Assembly (NCBI GenBank): GCA_964624795.1
Contig: CAZUZS010000089.1
Coordinates: forward strand, 1-15,740
DNA from: CAZUZS01 sp964624795
GTDB taxonomy: Bacteria; Calditrichota; Calditrichia; RBG-13-44-9
Length of the DNA stretch: 15,740 nt
Reading direction: 5' to 3'
In this document: piece by piece, positions 6,381 to 13,304 of the stretch
Layout of the letters: every line of letters begins with the position of its first letter
How positions within the stretch are numbered: position 1 is the first letter of the stretch
Notes under the pieces: model-generated
The model's input: the letters and a program-made list of their open reading frames with translations, nothing else
What the model was told of the DNA's origin: nothing
Database searches by the model: none
Position numbers and translations under genes: made by a program

Positions 6381-8108
6381 TCATAATATTTTTACTTCCG
6401 TTATCTCTTTTCCATTCATATCAAGCAAGTGCGTCGAACATGCCAGGCACGGATCGAAAGAATGAATGACGCGAAGGATCTCCAGCGGCTTTTCTGGTTG
6501 CTGCACCGGCAAGCCGATCAGCGACGCCTCGAACGGGCCGTGTTGTCCCATCGCATCTTTTGGTGAACCGTTCCAGGTAGTTGCGACTACTGCTTGGTAG
6601 TTGGAGATTTTCTGGTCCTTGATTTTCACCCAGTGTGCGAGGGCTCCTCTGGGAGCTGAATAAGTGCCGACACCCTTTACCTCTTCCTTCGGCCAGGTGG
6701 AGGGATCCCATTTGTCCATATTCGCTGTGTTGTAATCTCCCGATTTGATATTTGCCACCAGATCATTGTAAAGCTTACGCAACAGGTAAGCCGCACGCTT
6801 TGTTTCCAGTGCCCTGGCCAGAGTTCTGCCCAATGTGGAATACAGCGCTTCAAATGGAAGGTTGAGCTGCCTCAGGCTCTCATCCACGTATGATTTGACC
6901 TCATCATCGCCATGTGCTACCGCCAATATGGTGCGAGCCAATGGCCCACCCTCCATTGGTTTCTTTCGCCAGCGGGGAGCTTTCATCCAGGAATATTTCT
7001 TCTGCATGTCTAGGAAATCCCACCTCGGCTTGGGGCCGGTATATTTAGGATTGGTTTCACCTGCCCAGGGATGCAATCCCACATTATCTCCCTGAGTGTA
7101 TTGGTACCACGCATAGGACACAAATTCCTGAATCTGTTCCGGATCCATGGGATCGACTTCTTCAACATGGCTGAGGTCGCCGTTTTGGACAACTCCGCCT
7201 TTCCATTGGTTCGTTGAAGTGTCTCCGGAAACCTCCGGAAAATCTCCGTAGTCCAATACACCCTTACTACTCACGCCTCCACCCCATTGTGTCCAATCCT
7301 TGTAAAATGAAAGAATCGCGAGGGCATCGGGCAAATATAGCTGCTCGACAACTGTAATTGCCTCGTCAATTTTTGATTTGACCAAATCCAGCCGGTCGAT
7401 ATTAATTGCATCCTGTGATTCAAGATTAATGGCGCACGGCATCCCGCCGACCAGCAGGAATGGATGGGGATTCTTTCCTGCGAAAACTGCATGTATTTTC
7501 ACAATTTCTCTCTGCCAGTTAAGTGCCTCAATGTAGTGAGCAAAGGCCAACAGGTTTACTTCGGGAGGGAGTTTATAAGCCGGGTGTCCCCAATAGCCGT
7601 TGGCAAAAATTCCCAATTGTCCGGAGTCGACAAATGCTTTGAGCCGGGCCTTCATCTCCGTGAAATATCCCTCCGAAGAATCGCCCCAATTCGAAAGCTT
7701 CTGTGCCAGTTCCGCGGTCGCTTTCGGTTCCGCCTTTAGCGCAGAAACCACGTCTACCCAATCGAGTGCCTGAAGGTGGTAGAAATGGACGATGTGGTCG
7801 TGTACAAATAGAGTGGCAATGAGAATATTGCGAATAAGATTGGCATTTTTGGGAATAGAAATCTTCAATGCGTCTTCTACAGCCCTTACTGAAGACATGG
7901 CATGGACCAGCGTGCATACTCCGCATATTCGTTCCGCTAACGCCCAGGCCTCTCTTGGATCGCGATTTTTGAGAATAATCTCGATGCCACGAAACAGTGC
8001 ACTGGTCGAAGTCGCGTCAGTCACGACATTTTTGTCATCCAGCACGGTCTGAATCCGAAGATGGCCTTCAATTCGGGTAATCGGATCAATCACAATTCTT
8101 TTCGCCAT
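6381..8108 (-). CDS. hyaB: Group 1 [NiFe] hydrogenase large (catalytic) subunit
   Basis: A 575-residue catalytic subunit that splits H2 at a Ni-Fe(CN)2CO centre. The N-terminus VIDPITRIEGHL (6-17) is typical. The four metal-binding cysteines are in RICGVCTLVH (60-69; C62, C65) and DPCLACSTH (552-560; C554, C557). After His560 there is a 15-residue tail (starting LLDMNG) which is the expected removal site for the maturation protease in this operon. There is no signal peptide, as expected because the large subunit travels folded with the Tat-bearing small subunit. An AAGGAGG site inside the last codons of the small-subunit gene precedes the ATG, and only 3 bases separate the two genes, so they are translationally coupled. 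Length and motifs agree with respiratory uptake hydrogenases of group 1. Confidence 0.97.
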   Translation of the reverse strand: MAKRIVIDPITRIEGHLRIQTVLDDKNVVTDATSTSALFRGIEIILKNRDPREAWALAERICGVCTLVHAMSSVRAVEDALKISIPKNANLIRNILIATLFVHDHIVHFYHLQALDWVDVVSALKAEPKATAELAQKLSNWGDSSEGYFTEMKARLKAFVDSGQLGIFANGYWGHPAYKLPPEVNLLAFAHYIEALNWQREIVKIHAVFAGKNPHPFLLVGGMPCAINLESQDAINIDRLDLVKSKIDEAITVVEQLYLPDALAILSFYKDWTQWGGGVSSKGVLDYGDFPEVSGDTSTNQWKGGVVQNGDLSHVEEVDPMDPEQIQEFVSYAWYQYTQGDNVGLHPWAGETNPKYTGPKPRWDFLDMQKKYSWMKAPRWRKKPMEGGPLARTILAVAHGDDEVKSYVDESLRQLNLPFEALYSTLGRTLARALETKRAAYLLRKLYNDLVANIKSGDYNTANMDKWDPSTWPKEEVKGVGTYSAPRGALAHWVKIKDQKISNYQAVVATTWNGSPKDAMGQHGPFEASLIGLPVQQPEKPLEILRVIHSFDPCLACSTHLLDMNGKEITEVKIL

Positions 8109-8111
8109 GGC

Positions 8112-9221
8112 TTATTCCTCCTTCTCCTGTTTCTGTTCTGGTTGTTCAGGCTGTTCAGGCTGTTCCTTTTTGGTGGCCTTGCGGATAGCAGAGGCGACCA
8201 AATGCGTCCCGGTAGCCGCAGCAACGCCAATCGCGATCCACTCACCTATTTGATCGGCGGTACCTAATCCCGGAAGTGGGATATTGCTGAGATGCTGGTA
8301 AAGCGGCTTGTTATCCCAGTATCCAGGTTCTGAACATCCGATGCACGGATGTCCCGATTGAATGGGATAGCTTACCCCATCATTCCATTTCATTATCGCG
8401 CAATCATTGTAGGTGGTTGGCCCGCGGCACCCCATTTTGTAAAGGCAATATCCTTGCTTCGCTCCTTCGTCATCGAATTTGGTGACGAACAGTCCTGAAT
8501 CGAAATAAGCGCGCCGGTAGCATTTGTCGTGAATTCGCAGACCATAAAAAACCTTGGGACGGTGGAACCGATCTACCTCCGGCGGTTCGCCAAAGGTGAT
8601 TAGATGAACAATTGTTCCCATAATAACATCGGCAATCGGAGGACAACCCGAGATGTTTACCACCTTTTTATCAGTAACGATCTCATAAATCGGTTTGCAC
8701 CCGGTAGGATTGGGTTCGGCAGTAGTGATGCACCCAAATGAGGAACAGGAACCTATGGACATAACCATAGTTGCCCCGGCTGCTGCCTCTTTTAATGATT
8801 CAATAGCCGGCCTTCCACCAACAGTGCAATACATGCCGTCCGCTCCAAACGGAACAGAACCTTCCACCGCCAGAATGTAGTTGCCAGCGTTCTTTTTCAT
8901 GCCATCACGAATGATTTCCTCCGCCTGCTGGCCGGCTGCGGCCTGAATGGTTTCCATGTAGTCAAGCGAAATAATGCTAAGAAGTGCTTTTGAAGCCAAA
9001 GGATGCCCCGACTTTAAAATGGATTCTGTGCAACAGGTGCATGCAGCATAATTCATCCAATAGATCGGTGGTCTCGGTTTTGTTTCAAGTGCCCTAACCA
9101 CAGTGGGGAACATCGAATAGTCCAAACCCAGAGAAGCCGTCATCATTAAACAGAATTTCATAAAATCACGTCTGGAAACCCCGTTTCTGCAAGCGGCTTC
9201 ATAAAACGTTTCCTTAAGCAT
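8112..9221 (-). CDS. hyaA: Group 1d-like [NiFe] hydrogenase small subunit, Tat-exported, oxygen-tolerant type
   Basis: Electron-transfer subunit with three Fe-S clusters; 369 residues from ATG 9221 (371 from ATG 9227, numbering used here). A Tat signal SRRDFMKFC (18-26) precedes a hydrophobic stretch. The proximal cluster has six cysteines: C63, C65, C66 (CTCC), C161, C166 (CSSFGC) and C195 (SGCPP). C65 and C166 are the supernumerary ones that define the [4Fe-3S] cluster of oxygen-tolerant enzymes such as E. coli Hyd-1 and Ralstonia HoxK, and E122 (AVEG) matches the cluster-associated Glu there. Distal ligands are H233, C236, C261 and C267; medial [3Fe-4S] ligands C276, C295 and C298. A C-terminal membrane anchor spans about 327-347, followed by an EQP-repeat, highly charged tail. 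AAGGAGG abuts ATG 9227 but lies 6 bases before ATG 9221, favouring the latter. Confidence 0.95.
   Translation of the reverse strand: MLKETFYEAACRNGVSRRDFMKFCLMMTASLGLDYSMFPTVVRALETKPRPPIYWMNYAACTCCTESILKSGHPLASKALLSIISLDYMETIQAAAGQQAEEIIRDGMKKNAGNYILAVEGSVPFGADGMYCTVGGRPAIESLKEAAAGATMVMSIGSCSSFGCITTAEPNPTGCKPIYEIVTDKKVVNISGCPPIADVIMGTIVHLITFGEPPEVDRFHRPKVFYGLRIHDKCYRRAYFDSGLFVTKFDDEGAKQGYCLYKMGCRGPTTYNDCAIMKWNDGVSYPIQSGHPCIGCSEPGYWDNKPLYQHLSNIPLPGLGTADQIGEWIAIGVAAATGTHLVASAIRKATKKEQPEQPEQPEQKQEKEE
8142..8168 (-). repeat. Nine-base tandem repeat encoding (Glu-Gln-Pro)n tail
   Basis: About three copies of a 9-base unit (CTGTTCAGG on the plus strand) near the 3' end of the small-subunit gene encode EQPEQPEQP in the cytoplasmic tail after the membrane anchor. 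Copy number could vary without breaking the frame. Confidence 0.7.
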
Positions 9222-9227
9222 ACTCAT

Positions 9228-9234
9228 CCTCCTT
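9228..9234 (-). promoter_or_regulatory. Ribosome binding site that decides the hydrogenase small-subunit start
   Basis: On the minus strand AAGGAGG occupies 9234-9228 and directly touches the ATG at 9227-9225, leaving no spacing. The second in-frame ATG at 9221-9219 is 6 bases away, the normal distance, so it is the more likely start. Confidence 0.7.
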
Positions 9235-10141
9235 TGCTAAACGTAAAGTTGATTGATTTTTGTTAGATCGCGATTTACAGGAAAAAAACAGGATATAGCT
9301 CACTCCCGTTTTCCCTAGATCTGATTTGCCAAAAACAGCAAAACGCTACAACCTGCCTTTTAACGGCAAAAAGTAAACTGTAGCAACGCTGTACTGCCTG
9401 AGCACTTCGGATCAATTATGCACAAAGCATTTCTGCAAACGGTAACATTTTGCCATTCAATTGGTCAGGCAACAATAAATTGTCCGGATATACAAAGAAA
9501 AATATTTTAGGGAAATTTTTTTATGCCAACAATTTCAGGTAAAAGTATGAATCCCGTAACTGATAGGTCCGTGCATCTCCCCACATTTTTAGATGCATGC
9601 ATCATTCAATTCCCAACAAAATTTAATCGCGAACCTTTTTGGTCGGAAAAGTAATCTTAACCTAGAATCTCCCAATTCCTCCAGTGGATTTCTCTTTAAT
9701 CTATATTAAAAGAAGTTAGCCGGGGATTGAAATGCTACTTGCCCACCAGCAACTTAAGGATTTATCACATTTTGGATATTGTTGTCTGGTTTTCATTGTC
9801 GTACTTTTCGGGCCAACAATTAAAATATTAAAATCATAAAAAAATGATAACTTCTCACCAAAGCAATCCAGCCAAAGCAGCTAATACATAAATCTTACCC
9901 ATCAATATATTAAATTATATTTTCTAATTCAATAGTGAATTAATGTCTACTCGATATCCCCGTCCTTGGATGAATTTGGTCTATTTCTCGGTTTCTTATT
10001 CGGTTTTGTCTTTGATTCTGTTCACTGGATTGGCTAAGAGAACAAAACCTGGCAGCGGATTATCCTCACCGCGGATTTTCCATCAATTGCCGGGAAATCG
10101 CAAATGGGGAAGCAACTGAGGTTTTAAAATCTATTGTTCAA
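9235..10141. other. Long AT-rich divergent intergenic region
   Basis: About 900 bases between the hydrogenase operon (leaving leftward) and the DUF116 gene (leaving rightward). It has no clear protein gene, tRNA or consensus sigma54 site; I could not identify the hydrogenase promoter. It contains a 12-base perfect palindrome GATGCATGCATC (9592-9603), whose left part also pairs with TGCATCT at 9572-9578, and two short open frames: 9523-9654 (43 codons, weak) and 9943-10119 (58 codons, listed separately). Its size suggests long leaders, regulatory sites or an unrecognised RNA. Confidence 0.4.
9943..10119 (+). CDS. Possible small single-pass membrane peptide (uncertain)
   Basis: An open frame of 58 codons with a plausible membrane topology: a short basic N-terminus (MSTRYPRPW), a hydrophobic stretch of about 20 residues (about 10-30), then a positively charged segment (KRTK) and a polar tail. 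A second in-frame ATG follows at 9970. Against it, there is no good Shine-Dalgarno site before either ATG, no recognised family, and it sits in a long non-coding region where a frame this long can arise by chance. It lies 78 bases upstream of the DUF116 gene on the same strand, but that gene has its own promoter. Confidence 0.2.
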   Translation: MSTRYPRPWMNLVYFSVSYSVLSLILFTGLAKRTKPGSGLSSPRIFHQLPGNRKWGSN

Positions 10142-10170
10142 TTGACGGTTTTGGTTTTCCGCTATATATT
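10142..10170 (+). promoter_or_regulatory. Sigma70-type promoter of the DUF116 gene
   Basis: TTGACG (10142-10147) and TATATT (10165-10170) are separated by exactly 17 bases, one mismatch each from TTGACA and TATAAT. The predicted start of transcription is near 10177, and AGGAG (10187-10191) lies 6 bases before ATG 10198, giving a short leader. Confidence 0.65.
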
Positions 10171-10197
10171 CTCAGGCAGGTTTGGCAGGAGCAAACT

Positions 10198-10575
10198 ATG
10201 TCCGAAACATTAAGGTCTCTGGAAGCGATTGCCGGTAAAACATATTCCCTCTTTGGCGAGTTTACGAATACTACCACTTACTTCCGGCAGGTACGACAGT
10301 ACATTGATTTGCTACTTCAAAACGAGGAAGATCCCGAAAAATTACTGCTGAAATTGCGCCGCGAAGTCGCGTTCGTCATTACAAAAAAACTTCTATTCGC
10401 AGTTCCAGCAGCGATTTCAAGGCAGATCTGCTATCGGATATTAGAAAGGCATTTTCTCCTTTCACTGCAAGAACAGCACAACATCTTCACTCGCTATCAT
10501 TGTTTAAGAGATTTAAAAGAGTATTGGGTGCGGGTGAAAGGCAATATCATTTCTATATGCTGGAGAGTGAGTTAA
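10198..10575 (+). CDS. DUF116-family protein, N-terminal fragment (frameshifted gene)
   Basis: The 5' part of a gene whose 3' part continues in another frame (10500-11006). It has a near-consensus promoter, a good ribosome binding site and an ATG. The first 60 residues contain KTYSLFGEFTN followed by a charged helical region, resembling the N-terminus of DUF116-family proteins as I recall them. The frame ends at TAA 10573-10575, after a final stretch (residues 110-125) that loses that likeness. The other frame opens at 10308, so the two overlap by about 265 bases, and going from this frame to the next needs a -1 shift. An A7 run at 10383-10389, placed as A_AAA_AAA in this frame, is an obvious candidate. 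The continuation after it also reads reasonably as protein here, so the exact site is not settled. Confidence 0.6.
   Translation: MSETLRSLEAIAGKTYSLFGEFTNTTTYFRQVRQYIDLLLQNEEDPEKLLLKLRREVAFVITKKLLFAVPAAISRQICYRILERHFLLSLQEQHNIFTRYHCLRDLKEYWVRVKGNIISICWRVS
10383..10389 (+). other. A7 homopolymer, candidate slippage/frameshift site
   Basis: Seven adenines in the overlap of the two DUF116 frames. In the upstream frame they read as the last A of ACA followed by AAA AAA, which fits the X_XXY_YYZ form of -1 slippery heptamers. Polymerase slippage to eight A, a sequencing or assembly error, or a real deletion would have the same effect on the reading frame. I did not find a strong stimulatory hairpin just downstream. 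Confidence 0.4.
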
Positions 10576-11006
10576 CCAATCGAATTTATAAAAATGAATT
10601 TCAAAGGTCGCAAATAAAACTGGCATTTTTGCCCCACTGTTTGCGAGATTTAAGCCGGGAATGCAAAGCAGCAGTAAATGAAATTGATTATGTTTGTGGT
10701 CGCTGTTCGAAAAAATGCTACCTTCGCGATGCAACTGAAATATTGAAAGCACATGGCGTGGATGCTTATATCTGGATGACGGCCGATTTGAAAAAAATCT
10801 TTCAACGATTAAGAAATGCCGGACAGCGGCCGGGTGTTCTGCGTATTGCATGTATTCCGGAGCTTGTGTGGGGAATGCGGATGTGCACAAAGCAGGGAAT
10901 ACCGGTAATCGGATTGCCGCTGAATGCCAACAGCTGCGCCCGCTGGATGGGGAAATTTTATGACAATTCACTTAATTTGAACGAGCTGCAAAAATTGCTT
11001 TGTTAG
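10500..11006 (+). CDS. DUF116-family protein, C-terminal cysteine-rich domain (frameshifted gene)
   Basis: This carries the conserved core of DUF116, a family of uncharacterised cysteine-rich proteins. Visible landmarks, numbered from TTG 10500, are FLPHCLRD (43-50; C47), C56, the cluster C66-x2-C69-x3-C73 (VCGRCSKKC), RIACIPEL (115-122; C118), C129 and C146 near the end. The number and spacing of cysteines suggest bound metal or an Fe-S cluster; no reaction is known to me. The frame is open from 10308 with no good start codon or ribosome binding site of its own; TTG 10500 and ATG 10557 are both poor candidates. It is therefore most likely the continuation of the frame starting at 10198 rather than a separate gene. 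A full-length product would be about 268 residues. It is divergent from the hydrogenase operon; a functional link is possible but unproven. Confidence 0.7.
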   Translation: MFKRFKRVLGAGERQYHFYMLESELTNRIYKNEFQRSQIKLAFLPHCLRDLSRECKAAVNEIDYVCGRCSKKCYLRDATEILKAHGVDAYIWMTADLKKIFQRLRNAGQRPGVLRIACIPELVWGMRMCTKQGIPVIGLPLNANSCARWMGKFYDNSLNLNELQKLLC

Positions 11007-11212
11007 CCTGGAAACCTCTATTTTCCTGTTGATAAGTTCAATATATTAAATATTTGCCCTCAAAACGTAATCGGAAGAGAAAAATCCAGTATCAGAGCTC
11101 CCTCACATGCCGTATGCGGAACAAAAGAAAGATCTCAATGTAGAATCCAACCAATTATTACCATTGTAGCTTTGAGGTGTGTGAATGTAAAGATGTATCT
11201 GAGGAGGCAAAG

Positions 11213-11707
11213 ATGAAGGCGGCAATAGGGATTTTGTTGGTACTGGTTATCGGTGTGTTTGCGGAAAACGGCCCAAAAATTGGAGATGCAGTCCCTCAGT
11301 TTCAGGGAACAACCCTGAAGGGCGATAAATTTAATCTGGCTGATTACAAGGGGAAGGTTATCTTAATTGATTTCTGGGCCAGTTGGTGTATTCCGTGCCG
11401 GGAGGAAATGCCCTACCTGATGGAGCTTTATCGGAAATACAAAGATTCCGATTTCGAAATCATTGCTGTAAATATCGATGATAATCCGGACAATGCGAGA
11501 AAGTTCATCAGTGAGCTTCCCGGAACAATCCATTTTCCGGTAGTGAAAGATTCCAAACAGGAAATTCCCCCGCAATTTCAGATCAAGGGAATGCCCAGCA
11601 CCATATTGGTGAACAAGAAAGGGATTATTCAGTACTGGCATACCGGTTTCAAAGATTCATATAAATCAGATTATGCCTCGGAAATAGAACAATTGTTAAA
11701 AGAATGA
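11213..11707 (+). CDS. TlpA/ResA-like periplasmic thioredoxin-family protein
   Basis: A 164-residue exported thiol-disulphide oxidoreductase, first gene of the envelope redox cluster. Residues 1-17 are a signal peptide (probable cut before ENG); there is no lipobox. The thioredoxin fold begins near residue 23 (GDAVPQF), with active site W58-C59-I60-P61-C62 and the cis-proline in KGMPST (P128). The length and the AhpC/TSA-like N-terminal part fit TlpA/ResA/CcmG-type reductants that deliver electrons to specific extracytoplasmic partners. ATG 11213 is chosen because GAGGAGG lies about 5 bases before it; a GTG at 11177 would add a cysteine-containing polar leader before the signal peptide. It is 57 bases upstream of the DUF4266 gene. 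Its partner may be the cysteine pairs in the DUF4266 tail or in the NusG domain II protein (inference). Confidence 0.9.
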   Translation: MKAAIGILLVLVIGVFAENGPKIGDAVPQFQGTTLKGDKFNLADYKGKVILIDFWASWCIPCREEMPYLMELYRKYKDSDFEIIAVNIDDNPDNARKFISELPGTIHFPVVKDSKQEIPPQFQIKGMPSTILVNKKGIIQYWHTGFKDSYKSDYASEIEQLLKE

Positions 11708-11764
11708 TTGCGGCGCAGCCGATTGTTCTTCATATTGAAAAAATTTTTGGAGGAGTTTGCGTAA

Positions 11765-11977
11765 ATGCGCAAGAAGTTAGCGATACTTTTTTTTGCCCTG
11801 CTTTTTTCTTCCGGATGTGCAACAGTTCATCCGTGGCAGCGGGAAGGCCTGGCCGACCCTATTATGATTATCGATGAAAATCCGATCGATGCCGGGATAA
11901 AGCAGCACTACCTCGACTATCGGGAAGGGTCGGTGGGAGGTACCGGCGAGCAGACCGGAGGATGCGGTTGTGGCTAA
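11765..11977 (+). CDS. DUF4266 small lipoprotein with C-terminal GGCGCG tail
   Basis: A 70-residue lipoprotein. The signal peptide ends in the lipobox SSGC (Cys18), giving a mature chain of 53 residues that starts CATVHPWQ. The pattern CATV-x-PW, then LADPIM (29-34), YREGS (52-56), Gly-rich stretch and terminal GGCGCG (65-70; C67, C69) is what I know as DUF4266, a family of tiny lipoproteins usually encoded next to DUF3570. No function is established to my knowledge. The invariant Gly/Cys tail could bind a metal or receive a modification, or be a substrate of the neighbouring thioredoxin-like protein. GGAGGAG stands about 9 bases before the ATG. Its last 8 bases overlap the start of the next gene, so the two are made together. 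Confidence 0.88.
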   Translation: MRKKLAILFFALLFSSGCATVHPWQREGLADPIMIIDENPIDAGIKQHYLDYREGSVGGTGEQTGGCGCG

Positions 11978-13208
11978 ATCGAAATTTGCTGCATTTCTGG
12001 GAATCTTTTGCTTTGCCGCTTCGCTCTCGGCACAACAACTTCCGGAAGACGAGCTTCAGGTAAATTTCAGCACCTATTTTGATAATTTCCAGGTTTCGGT
12101 GATCTATCCCAATTTTTCTCTTACCCGCCATGTCTCGGAATCCACTTCGATTACCGGCAGATACCTGGTCGATCTGATCTCGGCAGCATCCATCCGGAGC
12201 AGCAGTCCTAATACGACCAGCGCCGGCACCAACAATAGCGAAGGCGGGGAGGATGATCGTCCCGTCAGCCCCAAAGTGGATGCGGTTACCGCGGCTTCCG
12301 GCCGAGGCACCGTAAGCGGGCCGGGCGGAACCTCGACGGCCACAAATTTTGCTGATGATGTTCGCAATGAGTTTGGATTGGGAGCGACTCAGCTTATTCC
12401 GGATGGCACATTTTCTCTCAACGGTCTTTATAGCAAAGAGCACGATTATTCTTCTGCTACCATTGCAGGAACTGTTTCCCGCAATTTTGCGGAGAAAAAC
12501 ACGATGCTGGAGTTCGGGTTTGTGCGCAGTTGGGACAGGGTTTTTCCGGTTACAAAGGACTGGACGCGCGATGTAAATGTGGAAACAGCAAATGCAACGT
12601 TTAGCCAGATACTCAGCCAGCGCCTGGTGACCGAATTTATCTTCTCATATACCAATACAAACGGGCAGTTGGCGGACGTCTACCGGTATATCAAAATCCC
12701 AAGCGGGGATTCGACAATGCATGTAGATCCGGTTCACCCCTACAGCAGGCAGCGTCGGGCTCTGGCCAACAAAACCGTCTTTCGGCTCAACAAGCTTTCT
12801 TCCCTGATGGTGGGGTATCGCTATTACTGGGATACCTGGGATGTCAGGTCGAATACGTTATCGGGATTGTACCAGCGCCATGTAACACAATATACAACGC
12901 TGGGAATTGGGGTACGCACCTATTCGCAGAGCCAGGCATTTTTCTTCAAAAGTCAGTATCTGACACCCCAGAAATACATGACCGCGGATGCCAAACTGGA
13001 TAAGATGTTTTCTACCGAGCTGGAATTTAAACTGACCCTGGATGGCGGCGACGACCGCGACTACTTACCATTTCTGCAGGATGACCGGGTGCAGTACAAT
13101 TTCAGTTTAAACTGGTACCAGCGGCACACTGCATCGCCGGACTGGTTCAGCGGCAAACGGAACCTGACGGCTATCTACCTCAATGTTGGGATACGATACC
13201 GGTTTTAG
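11970..13208 (+). CDS. DUF3570 outer-membrane beta-barrel protein with two FMN-attachment-like motifs
   Basis: A 412-residue exported protein of the DUF3570 family, predicted outer-membrane beta-barrel. Residues 1-21 are a signal peptide (cut near LSA/QQ). The rest alternates short aromatic-rich amphipathic strands and polar loops, and the chain ends in GIRYRF with a terminal Phe, the usual signal for insertion into the outer membrane. Two copies of D-x-x-[ST]-A-A-S occur near the N-terminus: DLISAAS (68-74) and DAVTAAS (104-110), separated by a Ser/Asn/Gly-rich loop. They resemble the D-x-x-[ST]-G-A-[ST] site to which ApbE attaches FMN, and an ApbE gene lies two genes downstream. There are no cysteines outside the signal peptide. 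The GTG start is supported by GGAGG 8 bases upstream and overlap with the DUF4266 gene. Confidence 0.85.
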   Translation: MAKSKFAAFLGIFCFAASLSAQQLPEDELQVNFSTYFDNFQVSVIYPNFSLTRHVSESTSITGRYLVDLISAASIRSSSPNTTSAGTNNSEGGEDDRPVSPKVDAVTAASGRGTVSGPGGTSTATNFADDVRNEFGLGATQLIPDGTFSLNGLYSKEHDYSSATIAGTVSRNFAEKNTMLEFGFVRSWDRVFPVTKDWTRDVNVETANATFSQILSQRLVTEFIFSYTNTNGQLADVYRYIKIPSGDSTMHVDPVHPYSRQRRALANKTVFRLNKLSSLMVGYRYYWDTWDVRSNTLSGLYQRHVTQYTTLGIGVRTYSQSQAFFFKSQYLTPQKYMTADAKLDKMFSTELEFKLTLDGGDDRDYLPFLQDDRVQYNFSLNWYQRHTASPDWFSGKRNLTAIYLNVGIRYRF

Positions 13209-13304
13209 ATTGTCTGCCCTTTATGAAGAGACCGCGATGGCTTACAATCCAGCAATTTAAAAAGTGCATGACGAATAAAAATTGAAAAAATAAAAGGATG
13301 CAAG

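Noticed and set aside
9235..9420. Sigma54 or FNR site upstream of the hydrogenase operon
   Set aside because: Neither GG-N10-GC with the right flanks nor TTGAT-N4-ATCAA could be found on the minus strand.
9523..9654. 43-codon open frame on the plus strand in the long intergenic region
   Set aside because: Only a weak AGGGA before the ATG, no hydrophobic or conserved pattern, and such frames are common by chance in AT-rich non-coding DNA.
10500..11006. The cysteine-rich DUF116 part as an independent gene
   Set aside because: No ribosome binding site or good start codon; the frame is open well upstream and the preceding gene supplies the missing N-terminus.
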